In this document: positions 11,970 to 22,894 of the stretch, one piece after another
Layout of the letters: every line of letters begins with the position of its first letter
Position numbering within the stretch: position 1 is the first letter of the stretch
DNA from: Oopsacas minuta
Lineage: Eukaryota; Porifera; Hexactinellida; Lyssacinosida; Leucopsacidae
Direction: 5' to 3'
DNA length: 64,000 bases
Assembly: GCA_024704765.1 (NCBI GenBank)
Contig: JAKMXF010000343.1
Location: forward strand, 558,001-622,000
Made by a program: the position numbers and the translations under genes
Notes under the pieces: model-generated
What the model was told of the DNA's origin: nothing
Databases searched by the model: none
What the model saw: only the letters and a program-made list of their open reading frames with translations

Positions 11970-11996
11970 TTAAATAGCTGTCCTCCTCCTCCTCCT
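11970..11996 (-). promoter_or_regulatory. Gene A core promoter: TATA-like box and GGA tract
   Basis: On the minus strand a (GGA)n tract is followed by CTATTTAAG and then the conserved leader GGTTTAGTGTGTGATGC. Genes B and C have the same arrangement with CTATATAAG. The gene A box carries a T in place of A, perhaps making it weaker. Confidence 0.6.
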
Positions 11997-13107
11997 GAAT
12001 TTGTAATTGGATCCTCTCTTTGTAGAAATCTTTTGCCGTAGGTATTTTTGCTCAATCTCAACCTGTTGTACGTTTTGCGTAAGTGATTTATTACAGATGT
12101 ATAAAGCTATGTTAAATCCCTCCTCTGCTAATTAGGATCCTCCTTGATGAGGATGTTTGCTGAAGACATTCACTAAAGCTGTTCACTTTTTTCTGTAAGC
12201 TATTTCCATATTGCTAGTTTCACACAGTATATAAGTAATTAATTACATTACGACTGTTTCAATGATATTTTTGCAGACGGCATTTTTGATTCATTTGGTA
12301 CTGTAATAGGATATACAATAAAATTGAGTTACATGTTTGTGAGTGTGGTAGACAGGTATGCACCAAATCATAAGCTTAATGCTTTACCCAAGACATACTT
12401 CTAAGTTTCCAATGGCTGGTATTTAGACTAACATACAAGTGTTGGATACAGAAAATCGCATCGTGTCATTCTTGTTGGTAAATATGGTGGGCTTTACATT
12501 TGCTATGAATGGACAAGACGGCCAGTTCTGAACTTGGATCTCTGTCTCAAATTGATGAACTTCAAGTACTTTCAAGCAATACTATCCATGTATGCCTGTA
12601 CTTGGTCAGGACTCATAAACTCTTATTCAAAATATACTCACGTTAGTTCTCGAAGTAATACAATATGCCTTATACTTCTATTTTAAAAATATTTATTGCT
12701 TTCCAAAAGTATGGCAAAAGGGCTTTCGAGATATTTCACGAGAATATAATAACCGTCATTTTATTAATAACACTACGTAATTATACCAAAAACTTAGAAT
12801 TGGCGAGAATATTTTAATCAAATTACAAGATATAACTAAAGAGCATGATAATATCAAGCTAATCTACACGGAAATCTAATAAACTGAGAATATCTAAATC
12901 TAAAGCCAACTATCTCAATGAAATCTAATGCACACATTATAATCTACGAATATTAAAATGTAAGAGCCTTTGGCTCGTCGCTTCATGATGATGACGGCGT
13001 ATTGCGCCTCGAGGACTTCAACCGACAAACAAACGGACAAACAACAATTGAGATTTAATAATATTGATGTTGTTTACAATATTCAGACTCAGTATACTCA
13101 ATTACCC
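11997..13107. other. 5' flank of gene A
   Basis: About 1.1 kb shared with the 5' flanks of genes B (25035-25840) and C (58970-60224). It holds a partly open antisense stretch (about 12355-12540) that is longest in gene B's flank, and one dispersed repeat with the CGATTGCGCC-type hairpin. No gene was recognised. Confidence 0.6.
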
Positions 13108-13314
13108 CAGTATAGTCATTGAAAGTATGATTCCACCACCTCAATTTTGAAATTTGTTTACTTTATATTCATAAAAACAACAATAAATTGACATATGGGA
13201 AACTTGAAATGCGAATTTCTGGCTCAGCGTACTTAGTTACTCCTGGATAGCCGTTTAGAGGAAGCCTGTGCTCATATTTTGAGATTTGGATAATTTGATT
13301 ACTTTATTTTCATA

Positions 13315-14618
13315 CAAGGGTTGTTCAATAAAATGATACTTTTTTTCATAATTTATACAGTAAACCTATACTTATCATAATTGATTATCAAATGTTTCGA
13401 TAAATTCCCCCTTTAACTTTATACATCGTTTCCATCGTTCTGGTAACTTTTCCAGCCCAGTGGTATAGAATTCTTTAGGGGTCCCTTTTTCCCACTGTTG
13501 TATTTCGTACTCCAGCCGTTTGAAATCCTCAAATCTCTTCCCTCGAAAGGGTCTCTTCGTCTCTCCAAACAGCCAGTAGTCGCTGGGCTGAGATGGAACA
13601 TGTCAGCTTTTTCATGACCCGACCCGACCGGTCTGGTTTAAAACTCGACTCGACCCGACCGGCCGGTCGACCGGTCGACTGACAACTTTGACTATACACT
13701 GCCTAGCCAAAAGTATTGGAACACCCTGCCACTTGTGACACAAGTGGCACACGGCGAGAATATATTGAATATTCTGTGGATATAGCAGTAAGTAGAAAAT
13801 CTCTTTTGGTCAAGGTTGATAAATTAATATTTATTAATAATTTTCAATAATTTGTCTATAACTAATGTGGCATTTATATTGGTGTCATGTGCTAATAGTG
13901 GCCCTGGCGTTCGAATACTTTTGGCCAGGCAGTATATAGTGGTTGATTATACACATATATCCCATTTAATGCAGAAATATAGAAAAGATAGAAATATTGA
14001 AATGTTGACTAATAAAGAAATTTTGAAAATATAGAATATGTGAGGAATTTTACGGCCAAAGTCCGTTTAACGTTGCCTCCTTTAGCACAACTAGGCTTTC
14101 AACGGTAGATCCGGACAAATTACTCCTCTTCGAGTCCAGGGTAGCACCACCAATACTGAAATGGCGTTCGCTTTCTACAGAGGAGGCAGGAATTACATAG
14201 ATCTTACGTGCCAGTTGTGACAGACATGGGTAATATGATCACAGTATCAAATTCAGATTTACCATATTCAGAAATTATGACCGGCCGGTCGAGATTTTCG
14301 ACCGGTACCCGACCCGACCGGTTCCATCTCTGTCGCTGGGAGCCAGGCCTGTACTATACGAGGGATGAGGAAGGCATTCGAATCCTAAGTCGTCAATTGA
14401 AGCCATTGTCTTGAGGCTTACATGGGGCCTTGCGTTGTCATGTTGCAGCAATACGCCACGTGTCAACTTGCCTCTCCTCTCATGTTTAATCGCTTGACGT
14501 AATTCTTTCAATTCATCAACGTAATGCTCACTGTTTATGGTGGTCTTCTCAGGCAACCAGTCGAAGTGTATAATTCCTTCCCTATCCCAAAATATTGTTG
14601 CCATTCTTTTGTCATCTT
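13315..14618 (-). mobile_element. Mariner relic, split by a hAT element
   Basis: 3' end of a mariner element: a terminal sequence CAAGGGTTGTTCAATAAAATG at 13315 next to TA, and a transposase C-terminal half read on the minus strand. From 14604 downward it shows FWDREGI, HDNARPH and LAPSD. The two aspartates have 34 residues between them (DD34D class). The N-terminal half, including the first catalytic aspartate, is missing. The reading frame is broken at 14340/13588 by the hAT insertion. The uninterrupted mirror copy lies at 45733-46282. Confidence 0.88.
13588..14332 (-). mobile_element. Short hAT element inserted into the mariner relic
   Basis: 745 bases with 12-base terminal inverted repeats (CTGAGATGGAAC and the complement of CAGAGATGGAAC, one mismatch), flanked by a perfect 8-base duplication TCGCTGGG (13580-13587 and 14333-14340). 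On the minus strand near 14230-14050 it encodes a hAT C-terminal dimerisation segment including SSVESERHFSIGGATLDSKR, LSGSTVESLVVLKEATL and a stop. CG-rich ACCGGTCGACC-like subterminal repeats occur at both ends. The rest of the transposase has been lost, so this is a non-autonomous internal-deletion copy. Confidence 0.92.
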
Positions 14619-14639
14619 ATCTCTTATTATTTGTGTTCC

Positions 14640-14745
14640 TATCAAGGTTGAAACCGCTCGAAACGAATATCAGTATCCATGAATAGTAGTCTAACCGAAT
14701 ACTGATATTCGGTTGCAACCTTGGTTTCTATCAATTGAGATTTAG
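14640..14745. mobile_element. Hairpin element (small MITE-like)
   Basis: Two near-complementary halves (AAGGTTG-AACCG and AATATCAGTAT at one side, their complements at the other) around a short centre. Mirrored at about 45600-45710 in the right arm. Confidence 0.6.
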
Positions 14746-14939
14746 CGATGATAATACTGTATTCCCCTATTCAGAGCATATTTAAACTGGTGATTCATGC
14801 CAGGTCGCGAAGGGAGGCATAAGGGGCAATGCCCCCTGATAAACTGGGGAGTGGTTTCAAAACCTAATATTCTAGGGATCAGAATCTAGTACTAGGTAAG
14901 AATACTTACATATTTATTTATTAGGTTGTTGATACTAAA

Positions 14940-15025
14940 TACTATAGAACTCGTATAAGACGTACGGCCTCGGGAATAAAACTTAGTTCGTCTAAACTAG
15001 CGTACGTCTTATCTGAATTCTACTC
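14940..15025. repeat. Short hairpin (AAGACGTACG stem)
   Basis: CGTATAAGACGTACG and CGTACGTCTTAT flank about 40 bases. In the right-arm copy (45340-45410) one stem half has decayed (GTACCC). Confidence 0.5.
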
Positions 15026-15414
15026 TACGAATTTTATCTAGTATTGAGTTTTTATGTCTTGTAGTGAAATGTTCTTTCCTATTAATTTTGTTATTAGGCG
15101 TTATATCTACTATGCCAGGTGTTTAATATAGTCAATACTAATAGCATATCTATGCAATAATGTATTTAGGTTAGTTAAAGGAACAATTTGAACTTCTGTG
15201 TCCTGTGGTTAATAAACTATAGTAAACTCTCGTAAGTTCTTAGAATCCTGGTTTCATTTGTCATTGAAATACTTTATACACCCTAACAACAACAACAACA
15301 ACATTCACAATACTTTGTTGACGCCATCATATTTGGAATCAGTGTATTCCATTACCTCAGAATACTCGTTGAAATCAAGTTTGTGAGACTATTTATGAAT
15401 TTATTTACTGTAAA

Positions 15415-15708
15415 CAGTAAATCCTCGCAAATCCAAACAGCACTGTTCCAATTGTAAATTAATCGTTCGGATTAGTGAAATAATTTGTATAGCGATATGC
15501 ATATGAACAATACTATACCATAGAGAGTGGACATTTTTTCGAAATTTCTACAAACGATGTAAAGGTTGCAGAAATGCGTAATATAGCAATATATATTTAC
15601 CCAAAGTAGAACTACGCCTAGATACAATTAGTTATTTTTGAACATTTTAGAACGTTTTCTAAAGTTATATAAACCTTCGTACCTGTTCGGATTAACGCGG
15701 TTATACTG
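15415..15708. mobile_element. Pogo/Tigger-like MITE
   Basis: 294 bases with ends CAGTAAATCCTCGCAAATCC and the complement of CAGTATAACCGCGTTAATCC, the form typical of pogo/Tigger terminal repeats. No open frame. The right-arm copy at 44631-44924 has the same length. Confidence 0.75.
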
Positions 15709-16180
15709 TATTCATAATAACAACTATAAATTTACGTATGATAAACTTAAAATGAGATATTCGGATTCAGTGTACTTACCTCATTGTAGCTGTTAAGAGC
15801 AAGTCTCTACTTATATTATGAGATTTCAACTAATTGTTTACTTTATACTCATAAAATCAACAACAAATTTACGAATTCAATACAACATTCCATAAATCCT
15901 TTCCTTGACAACTGACAAACAGACAAAAATGACAATTTAATAATATAAATATTCAGATTAATAGAGTTTAGTATAGCTATATATTCATTGAGTAACTAAT
16001 GAATTAGCTTGCTAGACATAGTTTCCAATCATGGGGTATACAGTATTGTATATAACTTGCCTATTGTAAGGATTCAGAACTCTTGTTCTGTTAATTATCC
16101 AAAATCTCTCGTGACAGAATACTTTCCAATAATATATAAACAGTAAATGAAGCATTATTGAATTTCCTATTTATAAAAAT

Positions 16181-17761
16181 ATGCAAAATGAAAATCCACT
16201 TCAATTCAACGCCCTAATCGGTTATCTCTATCATATTAACTTCATTATGGGCACAGGCTTTCTAGGTCTGCCATTCACTTTCTATTACGCAGGCGTGATA
16301 CCTGGTTTCTTAACTTTAACGCTTATTTCTATCACTACCTGTATTACATCATTATGGATGTTGGAGTCTATGGCTAGAACGAATGCATTGCATCATATAC
16401 GAGGCAGTGAAAGTGAGTTTATACAACAAGAATATCTAAATGGGTGCTATTATGAAATCTCAGAAACACGAAAGTTTGAGCTGACAGAAATAGGTGAAGT
16501 ACTATTTGGTCTCCCTGGTAAGATCCTCAATCTCCTAATTCTAACGTTATTTATCGCTATAACTCTCTGGAGTTATTCAGCGGTAGCAGCTACTGCATGG
16601 TCCATAAACATACATATTAACTCATCAATATTTGCTGAATGTAGACAAAATGATTTTTCTTTAACTTTTTTCCCTATGGAAGTACGCTGTGTTAATTTTT
16701 ACAGGATTTGTGTATCAGTATTCAGTATATTGGTGATGTTTCTGTCTTCATTAGAGTTGAATGAACAGAAATACATTCAGGCTACATTCGCGATTTTGAG
16801 ATATATAGCCTTCCTTTCAATCACAATTTTCTCTATCTATATTATCATATATAACGTTTACAACCCAAGCAACCCAATTCCATCTCAACTGCAAAGAGAA
16901 AATTCTAATACAGTAAATTTGTTGTTGAGGTTTGACATTCAAAAGTGGTTGGTTACTCTTCCAGTGATAGCATATGCTCTGAACTTAAATCACGGTATAT
17001 CTCCTTTGTCACATCCTATAGCACCAAAGAATCATCTCAAACCAATGTATATCATGGTTTTCATATCTTTATGGCTTGCATATGCAATTGTAGGATTAAC
17101 TGTATCAGTTGCCTTCTTGCATTTGGTGAATGAAAATGCTTCATTAAATTGGGCATATTTTGTATCTTTTCCGAATAGCATATTCGTGAGGACGATATCA
17201 TACTTTATTTTACTGTTTCCTTCATTAGATGTTCTGTCAATCTATGCCCTACTCGTCACCACAATATCGAACAATATATACTTAGTCGTAATGTGTAGAG
17301 ATACTTCTCAGGGTAGCTTCACAAGGTTGGATAGATTTGGGAAACTTTTGTTCCGGTTGATTATAGCATTTATACCATTAATAGGAAGTTTGTTCGTATC
17401 AAATTTGGTAGCATTACTAAAGATAGCTGGTTTAATTGCGTTAATATTGCAGTTTCTAATCCCTTGTGCTTCTCAAATCCAATCGAAACGTTTATGCAGA
17501 ATTGAACTTGAGAAATTTAGAAATGAATCATCACTCACAGTCACAAACAAAAGTTCACACATAATTGAAACAGATTCAGAGATTCAAAACATCACACACA
17601 AACAAAAAGCAATCACTGGGAAAATAGGAGAATTCTTATTCAATGTAGAAGCTAGAACATCCTTCTCAGGCTGGTATTCAAACAATATTACTATAATATT
17701 TGTCAGTATTGTTGGGGCTCTCTCCTTCTGCTGTGCATCCCTTAATATAGTATATTCATAA
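16181..17761 (+). CDS. Amino-acid transporter, AAAP (Aa_trans) family, copy 1
   Basis: Single-exon gene for a 526-residue polytopic membrane protein. Residues 22-42 carry GTGFLGLPFTFYYAGVIPG, the first-helix signature of the amino acid/auxin permease superfamily (SLC32/36/38-like proton- or sodium-coupled carriers). About ten to eleven hydrophobic helices follow, with an extended hydrophilic loop after helix 2 (residues 70-105) and a polar segment at 445-490 before the last helix. The substrate cannot be read from sequence. A TATATAAA at 16133-16140, a five-codon upstream frame from 16147 and a poly(A) signal at 17886 bracket the gene. It lacks introns, unlike the receptors, which suggests an old retroposition. 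The mirrored copy at 42578-44158 differs at six residues. Confidence 0.88.
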   Translation: MQNENPLQFNALIGYLYHINFIMGTGFLGLPFTFYYAGVIPGFLTLTLISITTCITSLWMLESMARTNALHHIRGSESEFIQQEYLNGCYYEISETRKFELTEIGEVLFGLPGKILNLLILTLFIAITLWSYSAVAATAWSINIHINSSIFAECRQNDFSLTFFPMEVRCVNFYRICVSVFSILVMFLSSLELNEQKYIQATFAILRYIAFLSITIFSIYIIIYNVYNPSNPIPSQLQRENSNTVNLLLRFDIQKWLVTLPVIAYALNLNHGISPLSHPIAPKNHLKPMYIMVFISLWLAYAIVGLTVSVAFLHLVNENASLNWAYFVSFPNSIFVRTISYFILLFPSLDVLSIYALLVTTISNNIYLVVMCRDTSQGSFTRLDRFGKLLFRLIIAFIPLIGSLFVSNLVALLKIAGLIALILQFLIPCASQIQSKRLCRIELEKFRNESSLTVTNKSSHIIETDSEIQNITHKQKAITGKIGEFLFNVEARTSFSGWYSNNITIIFVSIVGALSFCCASLNIVYS

Positions 17762-17799
17762 ATTGTTAGGTTAAGCTACTTTATAATATATACAATAGA

Positions 17800-17860
17800 T
17801 TGTCCGAATAACGGACACATTGGGCTTTTGTCCGTTATAGAGAATGTCCGCTTCTGAAGA
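17800..17860. repeat. GTCCG hairpin downstream of transporter
   Basis: TGTCCGAATAACGGACA and TGTCCGTTATAGAGAATGTCCG form a compact repeat of pogo-like terminal type within the 3' untranslated region. It is also present in the right arm (42485-42540). Confidence 0.45.
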
Positions 17861-17885
17861 TGTTCTTTATTAAAATATAATTACC

Positions 17886-17891
17886 AATAAA
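17886..17891 (+). terminator. Poly(A) signal of transporter copy 1
   Basis: AATAAA 125 bases after the stop codon. The equivalent site of copy 2 reads AATAGA. Confidence 0.6.
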
Positions 17892-17899
17892 CTTCATTT

Positions 17900-19660
17900 G
17901 ATTGCAGTTTTATACTTATTAATTAATGGATTATGACGATATTTACATGATGATTAACACAATTAGCAAAGTACACATAGATAGATATGCAGCCTGTTAC
18001 AAATTCGAATCTTTAAATATATTCCCTTAACTGACTAATAATGATTTGGCTTGGAATATTTTAATATGACATGATATGAAATGGGAGTAAAGCTTCCCGA
18101 AACTTTACGATTTGCAATTTGAGCAGATTATAGTGTATTGTCATGACTTTGGATACCTCTATGATTCATAATATGTATATTAATTCTGGTGACGGGTGCT
18201 CCCCATCCACGCTATTCTGTACCACTTATATGAACCCAATGTTTACACTAACCAAATGAAAGAAATGTTGAAAACTTTGATACTGGACATTAACAAGGGG
18301 AACGCGGAATATGTTCTACAAGGAATGTAGGTTTATGTCCTACACCAATTCCAGACAATTCCTACACTGTTTACAAATAGAAAGTCTAGCTCTTATTCAA
18401 ACTAAAATATAATTGGAAAAAACCAATAATAAGATTGAAATCTATATAATTAAATCTCAATTGTTGTTTTGTTTGTTTGTTTGTTTGTCCGTTGTCAAGG
18501 AAAGATTTACGGTATGCAATTTTGAAATTGCCTCATAACTATGTATTTATCGTGTTTATCAAGGAAGTAAATAGAATTCAATACAACTTTACTAAATATA
18601 TCTATCTATCTATCCAACATGCTGAATCCGATTTTCACACTTTTAGATTAATCATATGTAAATTTATTGTTGTTTTTATGAATATCATTTCTACAAATTA
18701 GCCAAATCTCCAATATACGCACAGGCTTCTTCTAAACGGCTACCCAGGGGTAACTAAGTACCACCTGCGTAAACTTCCTCAAAACACACAGAGTATCACG
18801 ACACTTTGTTCATTCCCTAGTAATATATTTTTCTGAATAAATGACAAGAAACAGCACCCTGGCCAACCTCCTCCAAGACTTAGCAACTCTGCTTAGGATG
18901 TATTTGACTCTTCCATCTACCTCTTGTGAAGCTGGAAGAAGTTTCCTGTGCTCCGAAGCCTGAAGAACTACATGAGGACGACGATGAGTCAAAACAGACT
19001 GAACCATTTGTGCATATTGTCTGTGTACAAGAACATCGTCGATACACTTGACCAATCATAGCTTGTTGATGAATTCGTAATGAGGAATGAGCAACGCCAG
19101 ACAAGATTTGATCTTGGGATGACAACAGACACTAAAAATAGGAAACCTTACTTGTCTTAATTTTTTGCGAAGAGAAAATTTTTTCGCTCGCCACCTACTA
19201 AATTGAGTTTGTGGTGTTAGTCCGGTTGGAAAATGCCAGATGCCAGACACCTTTGGCAGCATGGTATCACAGCCGCCCTCGTGTCTTAGCACCCGTCGCA
19301 CACCAAGTTTACGTCCCGATACTAAGTACGCTGAATCCGAATTTCGCATTTTCAAGTTTCTCTTATGTAAATTAATTGTTAAATTTATTGTTGTTTTTAT
19401 GACTATAAAATAAACAAATTTCAAAATTGGGGTAGAATCATGCTTTCAAAGATTATCCTGGGTTAATCGAGTATGCTGAGTCCCAATGTGGCATTATTTG
19501 TTTGTTTGTCCGTTGATATGTAAATATATTGTTGTTTTTATGGATATACAGTAAACAAATTAGCAAAATCTCAAAATTGATATAAATACTTGTCCTCATC
19601 GGCTATAAAGGGGGTTGATCTTACAAAATAATCGAATAACGTATGTGCTATATACGTATA
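17900..19660. other. Left-arm intergenic region: unknown relic and dispersed repeats
   Basis: Contains a short decayed protein-like stretch (about 18190-18370, mirrored at 41917-42115 where 60 codons are open), a dispersed AT-rich repeat at 18440-18770, and a block at 18780-19330 (mirrored 40970-41560) with open stretches in several frames that I could not assign. No intact gene was seen. Confidence 0.5.
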
Positions 19661-20727
19661 TTTGTGAATTACTTTGTTCGAAATATATCTATATCATAAT
19701 ACACAAAGGGACCGTCAATTTGGAGAATAATAGATACCCCTAGGCAATGCGCCGAGTTCATCGCGAAGCGACGAGCCAAAGGCTCATGCAAATATTTATT
19801 TATAGTTAACTTTGCAGATGAATGTAATTATCTCATGTGTTTCTCAGATTATTCTACAAATCACTACTTAGTCTACTTCAACTACACGTATTATTATGTA
19901 TATATCCCAGACATAGGGTTAATATATACAATGACGTCATTTGAGCTCTTAATGAGCATATTTTAATCTAAAATTACAACCTGTACTTAACCGATCGTTT
20001 AGTATGTTGATGTTTTATGGCACCAAATTGTTACCGATATATTATCACTAATAATCATTTTGTATCTTTCCTCACAACAACACTAATTGTCTCCTAAACA
20101 TTTGAGGAGGATTCTATTTGTATATATAATTGTTTCCTATATATATTACACACTCTCTTACATGTATAGTAACATAGGGTTGGTGAGGCTATGTGTCTAC
20201 CTATAATTCTACTATCTCCAAATAGAGACTAATAGAACAGTGTGTACATGGCCCACCAATCCTGTCATCATTGCACCAAGGGCCCTACCATTCAGGCCTG
20301 GCGGCAAGGATTTTTAAGTGGTCCGGTTAAACCGTAGTACCATTACAAAAGTAGTTCGGTTTAATCTCACTTCCCATAGAAACAGTATTAGCAGCCCCAA
20401 CAATTGACCAACCGGACCGGTAGCGCCGGCCCAGCCAATCTACTCCCGAAACTATGCCGCTGTATAGGAGTAACACACATTATACTTTCTTACATTTAGT
20501 TATTCAGAAACATATGGCAAAGGACTTCACCCCATGCCTGAAATACACCTGGATTAGCTAGACTGGAAGTTACTAGTGCTCAAGTTTTGGCAATCTATGT
20601 TCTCACTAAATAATTGCTTTGGAATTCAAAAACAAATGGGAACAAAGACAATCTGGACAGTTGAAAAGCATTGTAGGGTTCTATTTTTGGGTTCTCCCTA
20701 AATACGAAATTGAAATTCCTATTTCCG

Positions 20728-21062
20728 TCAAGCACCAGAGTTTTGTATAGCTCGCCCATTTAAAAGTTAGATTCCTGACATCATACACTTATCTATTCGC
20801 TGCACATATTTCAGTATAATATCTAACTTTTTCGCCTCAGAGTGCAATCACTAATGATTTACATATTTATGCATGTCATACAGCAACAAGGCCGTAGACA
20901 ACTTTCAAACCTGAGGGAGGCTTTAGCCCCCAAGTCCACAACTTTGTCTACGGCCTTGAACTATATAATACTAAATACTATGAATTAATGTTTATCCTAG
21001 CATTTGGGATCTCTGGACGAATAGAAATTATGCTAATTCACGAACTAGGACGAAGAGATGAT
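20728..21062 (+). repeat. Inverted repeat, left half
   Basis: About 335 bases whose reverse complement occurs at 22396-22730, separated by 1.3 kb. The right arm has only one copy (39240-39570). The pair may mark the ends of a larger element or a local inverted duplication. Confidence 0.8.
20887..20957. mobile_element. 71-base fold-back element
   Basis: Ends are CAAGGCCGTAGACAA and its exact complement. The body is a short GC-richer insert. Further copies are at 22497-22568 and 39403-39474. The ends resemble those of the element at 2142-2299. Confidence 0.75.
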
Positions 21063-21320
21063 TGATAAGTGGAGGGCGCTCCCTATTCAAGTTAAACTTT
21101 TGATAGAAAACCTTGGTGATAACAGCCCAAGGAACAGAAATAGATATTCGCCTCCCCCTTCCCCTTGAAATTCCTATTCGGGGCTACCCTCATCTTGCTA
21201 CCTGGGTCGAAGTTGATGAATGAGAGCAAAAAATAGTTTTGTTTCGGGCTGTTGTGGAATTTTATCTAAATTGAGGATAAATGCAATTATATAATTAAAG
21301 TTTAGTAATTAAACTTTGCA

Positions 21321-22395
21321 GATGAATGTACGTATCTTATTTGTAAAACAGATTATTCTACAAATCCCTACTTACTACTTAGTCTACTTCAAATGTAACA
21401 CGTGTATCACTTAACCCGGGGTCCGGTCTTGCTATCGAAGGCCCTGCAATTTTGGCCCACCTTCATTAATATCCATTGCATTTATAAGCGGGAGTGGTGT
21501 ATAATCATACCTCACACCATTGAAACACCTCTAATAGTGGGGAATTCTACTATAAATTTTCTTGAATAATCAATATTTATGCTAAATTTGGAAAATACAC
21601 TTATTTATCGGTATGATTGATTGAAATTTTTGATTTCTCAGAAGAAAATTTTGTACAAATTTTAATATTCAACCAACAAAGGGCAATTATAGTAATCAAA
21701 TATCATTGAAAAACAGTAGTTGGAAGAAGTGGCTAGGCATATGACTAAAAAATCTCTGGTTAAAGGACATTTGAAATTATAAATGGGAGTGGGGGTTATC
21801 AAAAGATTCGCAGCCCGCCTCCCCTATTTATAAAAGTTCTACTGTAAATAGGACCTTCCAGATAAAGCAATACATTTCCTCGATACATATACTATTGAGT
21901 TACCCAAAGGATTAATACACAACCTTATATTCTCTATTTTCTTGTGTTTTATAGAAAGCTCAATTCTTCCCAAAATAATTTTAGTATTTCCAAATGAAGA
22001 TAAGATACGACACCTCTGGTTGGAGGTTATTTACCTATGAACAGATACATGCTAATTCTGATGGAAATCTAAAATTCACATTTTTCATGGATTAGCTATA
22101 AATCGAGGAGGCTTATATATTTGTGCCCTTGTCCGAATGGATCCAATCCAATCTGTAATTCATTTCCAACATCACTATAAATCTAAGTGGTACTTGATAC
22201 GCGGGCGGTGTTGCCAGATAGATTGTTAGAAATTATGCTAAAATATTAATGAATTCTCCGCATTCTCTATCTAAGCTCAAATGTCCAAACCCCTCAACTT
22301 ATTATTTTGGCAAAGCAATAATGTCAACATATTAACCGCTACAAAATTATCAAATGTTATAGTATTACTTATACAATAATAATACCAAATTAATC
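21321..22395. other. Left-arm region between the inverted repeats
   Basis: AT-rich and without an open frame longer than a few dozen codons. Mirrored by 39571-40640. It may be the interior of a decayed element, but no protein signature was seen. Confidence 0.5.
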
Positions 22396-22730
22396 AGCTC
22401 TACGTCCTAGTTCGTGAATTAGCATAGTTTCTATTCGTCCAGAGATCCCAAATGCTAGGATAAACATTAATTCATAGTATTTAGTATTATATAGTTCAAG
22501 GCCGTAGACAAAGTTGTGGACTTGGGGGCTAAAGCCTCCCTCAGGTTTGAAAGTTGTCCACGGCCTTGTTGCTGTATGGCATGCATAATTATGTAAATCA
22601 TTAATGATTGCACTCTGAGGCGAAAAAGTTAGATATTATACTGAAATATGTGCAGCGAATAGATAAGTGTATGATGGCAGAAATCTAACCTTTAAACGAG
22701 CGAGCGATACAAAACTCTGGCGTCCAGGGG
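22396..22730 (-). repeat. Inverted repeat, right half
   Basis: Reverse-complement partner of 20728-21062, containing the hairpin element 22497-22568. Confidence 0.8.
22497..22568. mobile_element. Fold-back element, second left-arm copy
   Basis: Same element as 20887-20957 in inverse orientation, with one changed base in the right terminal repeat (GTCCACGG). Confidence 0.75.
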
Positions 22731-22894
22731 AAATGTGTGCTCCTTCCAGGGACATCGCTAGGAGGGCGCGAAATAACCAAGGTGCCGGACGATAGGCAAG
22801 GTGTTCATAGGTTTACCAGGAGCATGCCCAGTGGCGGATCTATAAATTTCTAAGGTGCTGAACTGTGGCCCAATAAGTCAGGGGATCTTCTTCA

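Larger units (their letters stand above)
19660..21320. other. Left-arm-specific segment
   Basis: Absent from the right arm, where the flanks join near 40640. It holds the hairpin element 20887-20957, a copy of the inverted repeat at 20728-21062, and a MITE-like stretch near 20300-20435 with GGCCTGGCGGC-type ends. It is bounded by related sequence (TTTGCAGATGAATGTA at about 19813 and 21316), which suggests a local duplication or a deletion in the other arm. Confidence 0.6.
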
